Assembly (NCBI RefSeq): GCF_946222605.1
Contig: NZ_CAMIIE010000010.1
Span: 1-64,000 of the forward strand
Source: an uncultured Acidocella sp.
GTDB lineage: Bacteria > Pseudomonadota > Alphaproteobacteria > Acetobacterales > Acetobacteraceae
Direction of reading: 5' to 3'
Length of the DNA stretch: 64,000 bases
Part shown: piece by piece, positions 53,337 through 61,800 of the stretch
Numbering within the stretch: position 1 is the first letter of the stretch
Layout: each line of letters begins with the position of its first letter
Notes under the pieces: generated by a model
Database searches by the model: none
What the model saw: only the letters and a program-made list of their open reading frames with translations
Told to the model about the DNA's origin: nothing
Position numbers and translations under genes: made by a program

Positions 53337-53921
53337 TTACGGGTAGAGCCGCCCGCTGGTCCAGCCGCCTTCCGCCTTGCTGAACACCAGCCGGTCATGC
53401 AGGCGGAAATCGATCCCTTGCCAGAACTCGAAATAGTCCGGCGTCAGCCGCCAGCCGGACCAGAAGTCCGGGCGCGGCACCGTCTGGCCGGCAAAGCGCG
53501 CTTCCATTTCCTGCAACCGGCTCTCGAACAGGCTGCGCGAGGCCAGCGGGCGGGATTGCGCGGAGGCCCAGGCGCCCAGCTGCGAGCCGCGCGGGCGGGT
53601 GGCGAAATACGCATCGGCCTGGGCCGGCTCGACCGGCGAAATCGCGCCTTCGATGCGGATCTGCCGCTGCAGGCTCTTCCAGTGGAACAGCAGCGCCACG
53701 TGCGGATTGCCCGCCATATGCTGGGCCTTGCGCGAGCCGAGATTGCCATAGAACACGAAGCCGCGCTCATCCCAGGCTTTCAGCAGCAGAATCCGGGCCG
53801 CCGGCCGTCCTTCGGGGGAAACCGTCGCCACGGTCATCGCGTTCGGATCGTTCGGTTCGGTGCGCTGCGCCTCCTCGAACCAGAGACCGAACTGGCGGAA
53901 AGGATCCTCGCTCATCGTCAC
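53337..53921 (-). CDS. pdxH: Pyridoxamine 5'-phosphate oxidase
   Basis: FMN enzyme that makes pyridoxal 5'-phosphate (194 aa). ARILLLKAWDERGFVFYGNLGSRKA, LLFHWKSLQRQIRIEG and RGSQLGAWASAQSRPL carry the FMN and substrate sites, and the C-terminal WSGWRLTPDYFEFWQG is typical. GTG at 53921 has GGAG 5 nt upstream; ATG at 53915 is the alternative. It is divergent from fabI and convergent with rsmI. Confidence 0.95.
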   Translation of the reverse strand: MTMSEDPFRQFGLWFEEAQRTEPNDPNAMTVATVSPEGRPAARILLLKAWDERGFVFYGNLGSRKAQHMAGNPHVALLFHWKSLQRQIRIEGAISPVEPAQADAYFATRPRGSQLGAWASAQSRPLASRSLFESRLQEMEARFAGQTVPRPDFWSGWRLTPDYFEFWQGIDFRLHDRLVFSKAEGGWTSGRLYP

Positions 53922-54015
53922 TTATGCTCCTGCGCGTCTTGTGAGCCTTGATTGGCGCTGTCCTCTATGCCACCAACCGGACCCTCAGACGATAGCAGCA
54001 CGGAGATGAGCCGCG

Positions 54016-54858
54016 ATGGCCGACACCGATACCGAATCCGCCCTGCCCCAGGGCACGTTGATGCAGGGCAAGCGCGGCCTGATCATGGGCGTGGCGAATA
54101 ACCGCTCCATCGCCTGGGCCATCGCCCGCGCTGTCGCCGCGCAGGGCGGCGAGCTGGCTTTCACCTATATGGGCGAGGCGCTGGAGAAGCGGGTGCGCCC
54201 GCTGGCCGCGTCCGTCGGCTCCGATATCCTGATCCCCTGCGATGTCGGCGACGATGCCGCCATTGATGCCGCCTTCGAGACCTTGAAGGCGAAATGGGGC
54301 AAGATCGACTTCCTGGTGCATGCGATCGGCTTCGCGGACAAGAATTTTCTGCGTGGGCGCTATGTCGACACACCGCGCGCGGTGTTCCAGCAGGCGCTGG
54401 ATATTTCCGCCTATTCCTTCGCCGCCGTCTCCCAGCGCGCCGCCGCGATGATGCCCGATGGCGGCGCGCTGCTCACCCTCACCTATCTCGGTGGCGAGCG
54501 CTGGATGCCGCATTATAACGTGATGGGTGTTGCCAAGGCGGCGCTTGAAGCCTCGGTGCGCTACATGGCGGCGGATCTCGGCAAGGACAAAATCCGCGTC
54601 AACGCCATCTCCGCCGGGCCGATCAAGACGCTGGCGGCCAGCGGCATCGGCGATTTCAGCTATATTCTGAAATGGAACAAATATAACGCGCCGCTGCAGC
54701 GCAATGTGGAGCTGGAGGAGGTCGGCATGTCCGGCCTGTATCTGCTCTCCGATCTCGGTCGCGGCGTGACCGGCGAGACCCATCATGTCGATTGCGGCTA
54801 TCATGTCGTCGGCATGAAGCACCCGGACGCGCCGGACTTCACCATCGCCAGCGAGTAA
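54016..54858 (+). CDS. fabI: Enoyl-[acyl-carrier-protein] reductase FabI
   Basis: NADH-dependent enoyl-ACP reductase (280 aa), last step of the fatty-acid elongation cycle and a triclosan-target type. It has GLIMGVANNRSIAWAIARA, a catalytic Tyr-x6-Lys in YNVMGVAKAALEASVRY, and AISAGPIKTLAASGI, all FabI-specific. GGAGATGAG precedes the ATG. It lies 2 nt before aroC and is likely co-transcribed with it. Confidence 0.96.
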   Translation: MADTDTESALPQGTLMQGKRGLIMGVANNRSIAWAIARAVAAQGGELAFTYMGEALEKRVRPLAASVGSDILIPCDVGDDAAIDAAFETLKAKWGKIDFLVHAIGFADKNFLRGRYVDTPRAVFQQALDISAYSFAAVSQRAAAMMPDGGALLTLTYLGGERWMPHYNVMGVAKAALEASVRYMAADLGKDKIRVNAISAGPIKTLAASGIGDFSYILKWNKYNAPLQRNVELEEVGMSGLYLLSDLGRGVTGETHHVDCGYHVVGMKHPDAPDFTIASE

Positions 54859-54860
54859 TC

Positions 54861-55934
54861 ATGTCTTTCAACACATTCGGGCAGCTATTTCGCGTCACCA
54901 CCTGGGGCGAGAGCCACGGGCCGGCGATCGGCGCGGTGGTGGATGGCTGCCCGCCGGGCATTGAGCTTTCGGAAGCGGATATCCAGCCATTCCTGGATCG
55001 CCGCCGGCCCGGCACCTCGCGCTTCACCACCCAGCGCCAGGAGCCGGACGAGGTGAAAATCCTCTCCGGCGTGCATGAGGGGCGCACCACCGGCACGCCG
55101 ATTTCGTTGTTCATCGAAAATACCGATCAGCGTTCGAAGGATTACGCCAATATCGCGGCGCGCTACCGGCCCGGCCATGCGGATGTGGCCTATGACATGA
55201 AATATGGCCATCGCGACCCGCGCGGTGGCGGCCGCTCTTCCGCCCGCGAAACCGCGATGCGGGTGGCCGCCGGCGCCATTGCCCGCAAGGTGCTGGGCGC
55301 GCGCGTGGTGATTCGCGGCGCCATGGTGGCGATGGGCGCGCATGCCATCGATCGCGCCAACTGGGACTGGGCGCAGGTGGAGCAGAACCCGTTCTTCTGC
55401 CCGGATGCGACCGCCGCGCAAGCCTGGGAGGGCGAGCTGGATGCGGTACGCAAATCCGGCTCCTCCATCGGCGCGGTGCTGGAGATTGTCGCCGAGGGGG
55501 TGCCGCCGGGCCTGGGCGCGCCGATCTATGGCAAGCTGGATGCGGATATCGCCGCCGCGCTGATGAGCATCAACGCGGTGAAGGGGGTGGAGATCGGCGA
55601 TGGGTTTGCCTCTGCCGCCCTGCGCGGCGAAGAGAATGCCGATGAGATGCGGATGAAGGATGGGGAGATTGAATTCCTCTCCAACCATGCCGGCGGCATC
55701 CTTGGCGGCATCGCCACCGGCCAGCCGATTCTGGCCCGATTCGCGGTGAAGCCGACCAGCTCCATCCTGATCCCCAAGCGCTCAGTGAGTGCGGATGGCG
55801 AGGAGGTGGAGGTGATGACCAAGGGCCGGCATGACCCGTGTGTCGGCATTCGCGCCGTGCCGGTGGGCGAGGCGATGCTGGCCTGCGTGCTGGCCGACCA
55901 TCTGCTGCGGCATCGCGGCCAGACCGGGCGCTGA
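54861..55934 (+). CDS. aroC: Chorismate synthase
   Basis: Shikimate-pathway enzyme (357 aa) that turns EPSP into chorismate with reduced FMN. It has FRVTTWGESHGPAIGAVVDG, the long block AYDMKYGHRDPRGGGRSSARETA, and the C-terminal KGRHDPCVGIRAVPVGEA. The ATG at 54861 follows the fabI stop by 2 nt; upstream in-frame codons overlap fabI and are unlikely. Full length. Confidence 0.97.
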   Translation: MSFNTFGQLFRVTTWGESHGPAIGAVVDGCPPGIELSEADIQPFLDRRRPGTSRFTTQRQEPDEVKILSGVHEGRTTGTPISLFIENTDQRSKDYANIAARYRPGHADVAYDMKYGHRDPRGGGRSSARETAMRVAAGAIARKVLGARVVIRGAMVAMGAHAIDRANWDWAQVEQNPFFCPDATAAQAWEGELDAVRKSGSSIGAVLEIVAEGVPPGLGAPIYGKLDADIAAALMSINAVKGVEIGDGFASAALRGEENADEMRMKDGEIEFLSNHAGGILGGIATGQPILARFAVKPTSSILIPKRSVSADGEEVEVMTKGRHDPCVGIRAVPVGEAMLACVLADHLLRHRGQTGR

Positions 55935-55987
55935 ACCGCCCGGCTGGGCTTAAAGCGCTGTTAAGCATCGGGTTTTAGGAGTCCTTT

Positions 55988-56938
55988 ATGACCCGTTCGC
56001 CGCTTTTTCCTCCCGCCGGCGCGCGTCTGGCGCCGGCCTCCTGGCTTGCCGTCGGCGCCACGCTCGCGGATTTCGCCTTCGAGACAGATCCGCTGGGCCG
56101 CTTCACCGCCTTTGGCCCCGGCCGCGCTTTGGGCCGCCCCACGGCGGCGCTAATGGGGCAGGAATTCACCATATTGCTGGCTGGCGGCAACCAGGAAGAG
56201 GCCGCGGTGAGCGCCAATGAGCTACGCTCGATCATCACCACAATCTGCGTGGAATGCGTCGCCTGGCATGGGCGGCTGCGCCTGGCCGGGCCGGATGGCG
56301 CCATGCGGCTCTATCGGCTCTCGCTGGCGCCGCGCCGGGAGGGCAGCCAGATCGCCGGCACTTACGGGCTGTTGTTCGATCTGGAAACGCCCGATCTGGT
56401 GTTGCCGGACCGCCACGCCGAACGCGCCGCACGCCCCGGCTTCAGCCCGGGCACGATGCTGGATGTGGAAACCGGGCTGTGGAGCCGCGCCACCTTCGCC
56501 ACCGAAATCACCCGGCGGCTGGACCGGCTCGATGTCGAGGAGCAACCGGGCACGCTGCTTTATATCGGCTTCGGCCCGTTGAATGCGAAGCTGCGGCCGG
56601 CGGTGGCGTTGCGTCTGGCGGAGGAGCTGCGCGACATCATGCGCCCGACAGACCTGCTGGGCCGGGTGGGGGAACTGGTCATCGGGCTGTGGTGCGATGG
56701 GATGGACCATCTCACCGGCGGCGAACGGGCGGCGAAATTCTGCACGACCTTGCCGGCCTTGCTGCCGGAGCGGACGCTGCTGAATGTAGGGGTGGTGCCA
56801 CGCTGGCCGGGCAGAGGCGAGGATGCGGAAACCGTGATGGAACATGCGGCCATGATGCTGCGGCAGCTGCAGAACGAAGACGCCCCCGAGCCCGGCGCCC
56901 CCAGCGCGCCGCGCTGGCGGGTCTGGCAGAGCGATTAG
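55988..56938 (+). CDS. PAS-like protein with degenerate GGDEF-like domain
   Basis: A 316-residue protein. Residues 20-140 (FAFETDPLGRFTAFGPGRALG, TLADFAFE) look like a PAS sensor. Residues 150-290 match the overall plan of a GGDEF domain (DVETGLWSRATFATEI, RPTDLLGRVGELVIGLW), but the GGDEF signature itself is replaced by RVGELVIG, so it should not make c-di-GMP. A GGAG ribosome site sits 6 nt before the ATG. It lies 53 bp after aroC. A role as a receptor or regulator is possible. Confidence 0.62.
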   Translation: MTRSPLFPPAGARLAPASWLAVGATLADFAFETDPLGRFTAFGPGRALGRPTAALMGQEFTILLAGGNQEEAAVSANELRSIITTICVECVAWHGRLRLAGPDGAMRLYRLSLAPRREGSQIAGTYGLLFDLETPDLVLPDRHAERAARPGFSPGTMLDVETGLWSRATFATEITRRLDRLDVEEQPGTLLYIGFGPLNAKLRPAVALRLAEELRDIMRPTDLLGRVGELVIGLWCDGMDHLTGGERAAKFCTTLPALLPERTLLNVGVVPRWPGRGEDAETVMEHAAMMLRQLQNEDAPEPGAPSAPRWRVWQSD

Positions 56939-57093
56939 GCGCCTGCCCAGACCGAACGCCCTGGCAGGACGAGCCGCGAGAGGGGCAATAGGACTGGTTA
57001 CAAGACGGGCGCGCGTTCCAGCTGCGCGTAAAGCAGCTTGCCGCCATGCAAGCCTGGCGCGATGATGGGGCGACGACCACGGAGCCCGCTCAG

Positions 57094-57426
57094 TTGAAAA
57101 TTCTGCCCACCGCCCTTCTGGCCTGCCTGGCCGCCTGCCCCGCCCTGGCGCGCCCGCTGCCCAACCCGCCGCCCTCGGGCATCACCGTGCATCTGTTCGG
57201 TCCGGATTCCATCGGCTCCCAAATTCTGCCGGATGGCGCCAGCAAGACGGGCGGCGCAAAACCCTCCGGCGGCGCGGACGTGGCGCCCGCTTCGCAGGCG
57301 CGGCCGGAGCCGACATGGGGCCAGATCGCGCACGAAATGTTCGTCACCGGCGACCCGGCGCAGGAAGCAGAGCCGCGCTTTGCCACCGGCCGCGCCGGGC
57401 AGCATGCCGGCCAGCTGAACCAATAG
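57094..57426 (+). CDS. Small exported protein, 110 aa
   Basis: A signal peptide (ILPTALLACLAACPALA) followed by a Pro- and Gly-rich chain with no known fold. The TTG at 57094 has GGAG (57081-57084) 9 nt upstream and gives a proper signal peptide; the ATG at 57046 would put 16 residues before it. It is probably periplasmic. No function can be assigned. Confidence 0.55.
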   Translation: MKILPTALLACLAACPALARPLPNPPPSGITVHLFGPDSIGSQILPDGASKTGGAKPSGGADVAPASQARPEPTWGQIAHEMFVTGDPAQEAEPRFATGRAGQHAGQLNQ

Positions 57427-57458
57427 CGCATCGGGCGTTTGTCTCGGCCCGCAATTCC

Positions 57459-57568
57459 TAAAAATATTTTGGGGGCTGGATTTTTTAAAAAGGCCGCGAA
57501 GCGATGTGGGGGCTTTTTGTAAAAAGCCCCCACGCCCCGAAAAACTTTTATAAGTTTTTCAAAGATTT
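57459..57568. terminator. Repeat family 3 copy C with terminator hairpin
   Basis: The left edge AAAAATATTTTGGGGG (57460-57475), a 13-bp perfect stem GTGGGGGCTTTTT (57506-57518) with AAAAAGCCCCCAC (57521-57533), and the right edge CCCCGAAAAACTTTTATAAG (57535-57554) lie between two convergent genes. It probably stops transcription from both sides. Confidence 0.7.
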
Positions 57569-57583
57569 GCTTTCATGTGGCCT

Positions 57584-57997
57584 TTAGCTATCCCGGGCGC
57601 GCAGCTTGGCCGCGTCGTCCTGCAGATGCTTGGCCATCTCATCCATATGCCAGGCTTCGATGTCGTAGAAGGTGACATAGCCGCGCTTGGCGGTGTCGAT
57701 CTGGCTGAAATGATCGACCACCGGCTTGAAATTGGCGGCCTTGGCCTGGGCCAAGGTCAGATGGCCGTCATGACTGGTATTGGCCGCATAGAAATCCGTC
57801 AGGAAACGCTGCGGGCCCATCCCGTGATGGTGCCAGGGGCCGCCATGCGGGCCCATCGGGCCGGGGCCCATGTCCCCCATCCCACCCGCCATCCCCGGCG
57901 GGGGCGGCGGCGGTGGGTTGGCGCCGTTATCGGCGGCTTGCGCGAAGGCGAGGCCAGGTGCCAGCGCCAGCAAAGAGGCAAAAACAATACGACGCAT
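57584..57997 (-). CDS. Exported EF-hand-like protein with His/Met/Pro-rich segment
   Basis: A 137-residue secreted protein. A signal peptide (ending AFA) is followed by a run of prolines and a His/Met/Gly-rich stretch (about residues 30-65) that could bind copper or other metal. EF-hand-like loops follow: NTSHDGHLTLAQ and DTAKRGYVTFYD. The second loop departs from consensus, and the first has Q instead of E at position 12. GGGAG lies 6 nt before the ATG at 57997. A periplasmic metal- or calcium-responsive role is inferred. Confidence 0.7.
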   Translation of the reverse strand: MRRIVFASLLALAPGLAFAQAADNGANPPPPPPPGMAGGMGDMGPGPMGPHGGPWHHHGMGPQRFLTDFYAANTSHDGHLTLAQAKAANFKPVVDHFSQIDTAKRGYVTFYDIEAWHMDEMAKHLQDDAAKLRARDS

Positions 57998-58072
57998 CGG
58001 ATACTCCCAAGAAAACTGTCGATGCGCTCTTTCTAAGGCCAGCGTGTAACAGCCGCGTCTCGTCCTTGTGAC

Positions 58073-58101
58073 CAAAAAAAACGGCGCCCGAAGGCGCCGT
58101 T
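58073..58101 (-). terminator. Rho-independent terminator of rpsD
   Basis: On the minus strand, AACGGCGCC-TTCG-GGCGCCGTT (58101-58080) is followed by seven or more T residues (58080-58073). It has a stable TTCG tetraloop and sits 20 nt past the rpsD stop. Confidence 0.92.
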
Positions 58102-58120
58102 TTCCTGGAAGATCCAGATC

Positions 58121-58735
58121 TTAGCGGGAGTAGAACTCGACCACCAGATGCGGTTCCATCTGCACCGGGAAGGGCACATCGGCCAGCTTCGGGGCGCGCA
58201 GGAAGCGGCCCTTCATGGCGCGGTGATCCACCTCGACATATTCCGGCACATCGCGCTCGCCGCTCTGCGCGGCATCGAGCACCACAGCCAGCTGCTTGGA
58301 CTTCTCGCGGACCTCGATCACGTCCTCATCCTTCACCTGATAGGAGGGGATGTTGACGCGCTGGCCGTTGACGGTGACGTGACCATGCGAGACGAACTGA
58401 CGGGCCGCGAACGGGGTGATCGCGAATTTGAGGCGGTAGATGACCGCATCCAGGCGGCGCTCCAGCAGCTCGATCAGGTTCTCGGAGGTGTCGCCCTTAC
58501 GGCGCACGGCCTCTTCATAATACTTATAGAAGGCCTTCTCGGAGATGTTGCCGTAATAGCCCTTGAGCTTCTGCTTGGCCATCAGCTGTACGCCGAAATC
58601 GGACGGCTTCTTGCGGCGCTGGCCATGCTGGCCGGGGCCGTATTCGCGCTTGTTCACCGGGGACTTCGCACGGCCCCACAGATTCACGCCCAAGCGGCGG
58701 TTGATCTTATACTTGCTTTCAGTGCGCTTGGTCAT
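58121..58735 (-). CDS. rpsD: 30S ribosomal protein S4
   Basis: Primary assembly protein of the small subunit (204 aa). It has RRLGVNLWGRAKSPVNKREYGPGQHGQRRKKPSDFG at the start and the S4 RNA-binding domain LDAVIYRLKFAITPFAARQFVSHGHVTVNGQRVNIPSY. It stands alone here rather than in the alpha operon, as is usual in alphaproteobacteria. GAAGGG stands before the ATG. It ends at a strong terminator. Confidence 0.97.
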   Translation of the reverse strand: MTKRTESKYKINRRLGVNLWGRAKSPVNKREYGPGQHGQRRKKPSDFGVQLMAKQKLKGYYGNISEKAFYKYYEEAVRRKGDTSENLIELLERRLDAVIYRLKFAITPFAARQFVSHGHVTVNGQRVNIPSYQVKDEDVIEVREKSKQLAVVLDAAQSGERDVPEYVEVDHRAMKGRFLRAPKLADVPFPVQMEPHLVVEFYSR

Positions 58736-58864
58736 GGCGCAGTTACCCTTCTTGTTAAAACCGCCAGTAGTCTCTTCCGTTCAGCCACAATATCCTGTGG
58801 GCAAAACAGAGAGCGGGCGCGAGCGACCACCGCTCGTCCACGTTCCCGGCAACGAGGGGCGCGT

Positions 58865-61800
58865 CTATCCTGTTGAGCCGGGGGCGTCAATGGCCGGGGG
58901 CGGCCGAAATCCCGAAGGGCTGCCCTGCGCGCGCTGCCAGCTTTGCGGCAAGGCGGCGATGGCAAGCTGCCAGTGCCGGCGCGGCCGGGGGCTGAGCAGG
59001 CTGGCCCGGCTGCCCATCCAGTCCCCGATATCACCCGGCGCGCGCGCCAGCCAGCCCGCGCCCAGCCGCAAACCGGGCGTATCGCCCAGGCAAAGCCCCA
59101 GCGCCCGCCGATCCTCCGAATCCGGGTCGGTCTCCGCCGGGGCGCAGGACGGGGCGAGCAGGATCAGCTCGCGCGCCGGCCGCGCCAGGCTGAACCGGGC
59201 CTGGCGCCAGCCATCGGGACCGGCGAAGCAGGGCAGCACATCCTGCCCCGCCGCCACGGCGCGCAGCCTGGGCAGGAAGCCGGGGGTGAAGCCGGCCCGC
59301 AGCGCCTGCTCGTGCAGCGTCCGGCGGATGGCGGCCAGACGCGGCCCGCCGGTCACGGTGGCGGCGAAGGGGCGGCGTGCCGGGCTGCGGCGCCCCAGCT
59401 CGTGGCTCAGCCAGTCCCGGTTGCCGTCGCAGAAATAGGATTCACAGGCCAGCCCCTCGGCCGATACCGCGTCATGGCGGTCCAGCTCCAGATGGTAATA
59501 GGTGATGGCGGGCATCGCCGTATCGCGCAGGATGGTGGCACCGTTGACCAAAAGCGCGGCCGGCACCAGCACCCCCTCGACATAAACCCCGTGCGAGGGC
59601 GAGAGCCGCACCGGCCGGGCCGGCTTGCCGGGGCCAAACGCGCCGGGGCGGATCAGCACCGGGCGGGCCTCCTGGCCGGGGCCGTGATTGAGGTCCAGCA
59701 CACTCCAGCCCAGCCAACGCACCGGCCGGCGCTCGCCGCGGGCGGTGATCACCGGATCGCCCGGGCGCAGCGCCTCGATCGGGCGATAGCCGTGCGGGGT
59801 GAGGATGCCGGTGCCGCGGGCAAAGCAGGGGAGTTCGCCGCCGAGCGTGAGCAGCGCCCCGCCGCTGCCATCCGCGATCACGCTCACCGCCGGCAGCGCC
59901 CCGGCGGCGGTGCCCAGCGTGAAGGACGCGGTGAGGCTGCCCTGGGCGTTGCGGACATTGACGGTGCTGCCCGCCAGCCCGACCAGAGACGGGGCGACAC
60001 CGACCAGATCCACCGCATCGAAGCTGGACATATTGGCGATGCCCGGCATGCCGGCGGCGACATCATCCAGGACCAGCAGGCTGGAGGTGCCGGTGAAGCT
60101 GATCGGCGTACTGGCCAGATCGGCGCTGTTCAGCTCCAGAGTCGCCTGACTGCCGATCTCCACCACGCCGCCGCCAATCAGGCTGCCCCCGGCCAGCAGC
60201 AGATCCCCGCCCTGGACAGCGAGCGTGCCGGTATCGATGAGCGTGCCGGCATCGATGATGCCATAGCCCGCCAGCGTGCCGGCGAGGCTGAGCGTGCCCG
60301 CCTGTACAAGGCCATTATCGAGCTGCGCGTTGGACAGGCTCATCGCCCCGGTGGTGGCGAGCGTCCCGGCGAGGCTGAGTTGGCCGGCACTTTCCACCAG
60401 GCCGGCCGCCTTCAGGCTGGTGCCCACGCCCAAACTGACAAGGCCGCCGCTGAGGTTGGCGGTGCCGGCGATATTCATCACCGCGCTGCCGCCCAGCGTC
60501 AGCCCGCCCGCACCGGCATAATTCCCCGCGTCCAGCCGCGCGCCGCCCGCCAGGGTGACGCCGCCGCGATTGCCGAGGCTGCCCAGGGACAAAGTCGCCG
60601 CGCCGGTGGCCTCCAGCACCCCGCCGCTGCCCAGCGTCAGGCTTCCGGCGGCAAGGCTCCCGGCGGCATAGAGAGTGGCGTTGCCCGCGACGCCCACCAG
60701 CGCCGCGCCGCCAATGCTCATCGCCCCCAGCACGGCCAGGCTGCCCGCCCCGGCGCCGGAGGCGGCCATGGTCAGCGTCCCGGCCAGGCTGACCGCCTGG
60801 CTCAGCACCTCCAGCGCCCCTGCCCCGCCGGCATCGCCCAGCGTGACATTGCCGCCCAGCGCCACCCGCGCCGCGGCGCCGAAGATCGCCAGCCCGCCGC
60901 CATCGACCTCCAGCGCGGTGCCGGAATAGCCGGCGGCCTGGAACGGGTCCTCGAAATCCACCGCGCCGGTGATCAGCGCCCCGCCCAGCGCGTGCGCCAC
61001 ACTATCGGTATAGAGCCCGCCGCTGCTGCCGAAGGAAACGAATTCGCCGGTGGTCAGCCCCAGTCCGGAATAGCCATTCACGGTGCCGGTGCTGCCTTTG
61101 CCGATCCCCTCATAATCGATCAACCCGGAGAGAATGCCCGACCCGCTGCTGATGGTGAGCACATCCAGCGCCCCGGTGCCGGTATAAAGCAGGGCCGCCA
61201 GCTGCGCGTTCATCAGCTGCAGATTGATCGCGCTCAGCGTCAGCGTGCTGCCAACGCTGCTCCCGACGCTCAGGCTGCCATGGGCGGTGGTCAGGGTCAG
61301 GCTGAGCGCCTGGGTCGTCGGCGCGGCCAATGCCAGGCTGAGGCCGAGCAATGGCTGCGTCACCCCGGCGCTGGCGGCGAACAGCCCGCCATTGCTGATC
61401 GTCGCCAGGCTGGAATGCAGCACCACCTCCGGGTCCCCGGCGGAATCGAAGCTGGTGGCGGGGAACAGTCCGGTGGGAATGTTGGCGGCAATCGTATAGC
61501 TGTCGGTAACACCGTTGCTGTCCACCCCGGTGACGACGAAGCTGGAAGTGCCCGAGAGAGTGTTCACATCCTTCACCGTCAGCCCGGTGAGGCCGGGGAA
61601 GATCAAGGCGTCGCCGACCGCGAAGCCGGTGACGGTGCCGGAGAAATCCTGCGGCCCGGTGATGACGAAGGCGCCGCCGCTGCCGCCCAGCGTGCCGGCG
61701 AAGCCGCCGCCGATCGTCGCCACACCCGGCCCGTCAAAGCCCAGCGTCACCCCGCTGGCGATGGTCAGTGGCGTGGTGTTGAAAATCCCGAAGAGCGGGG

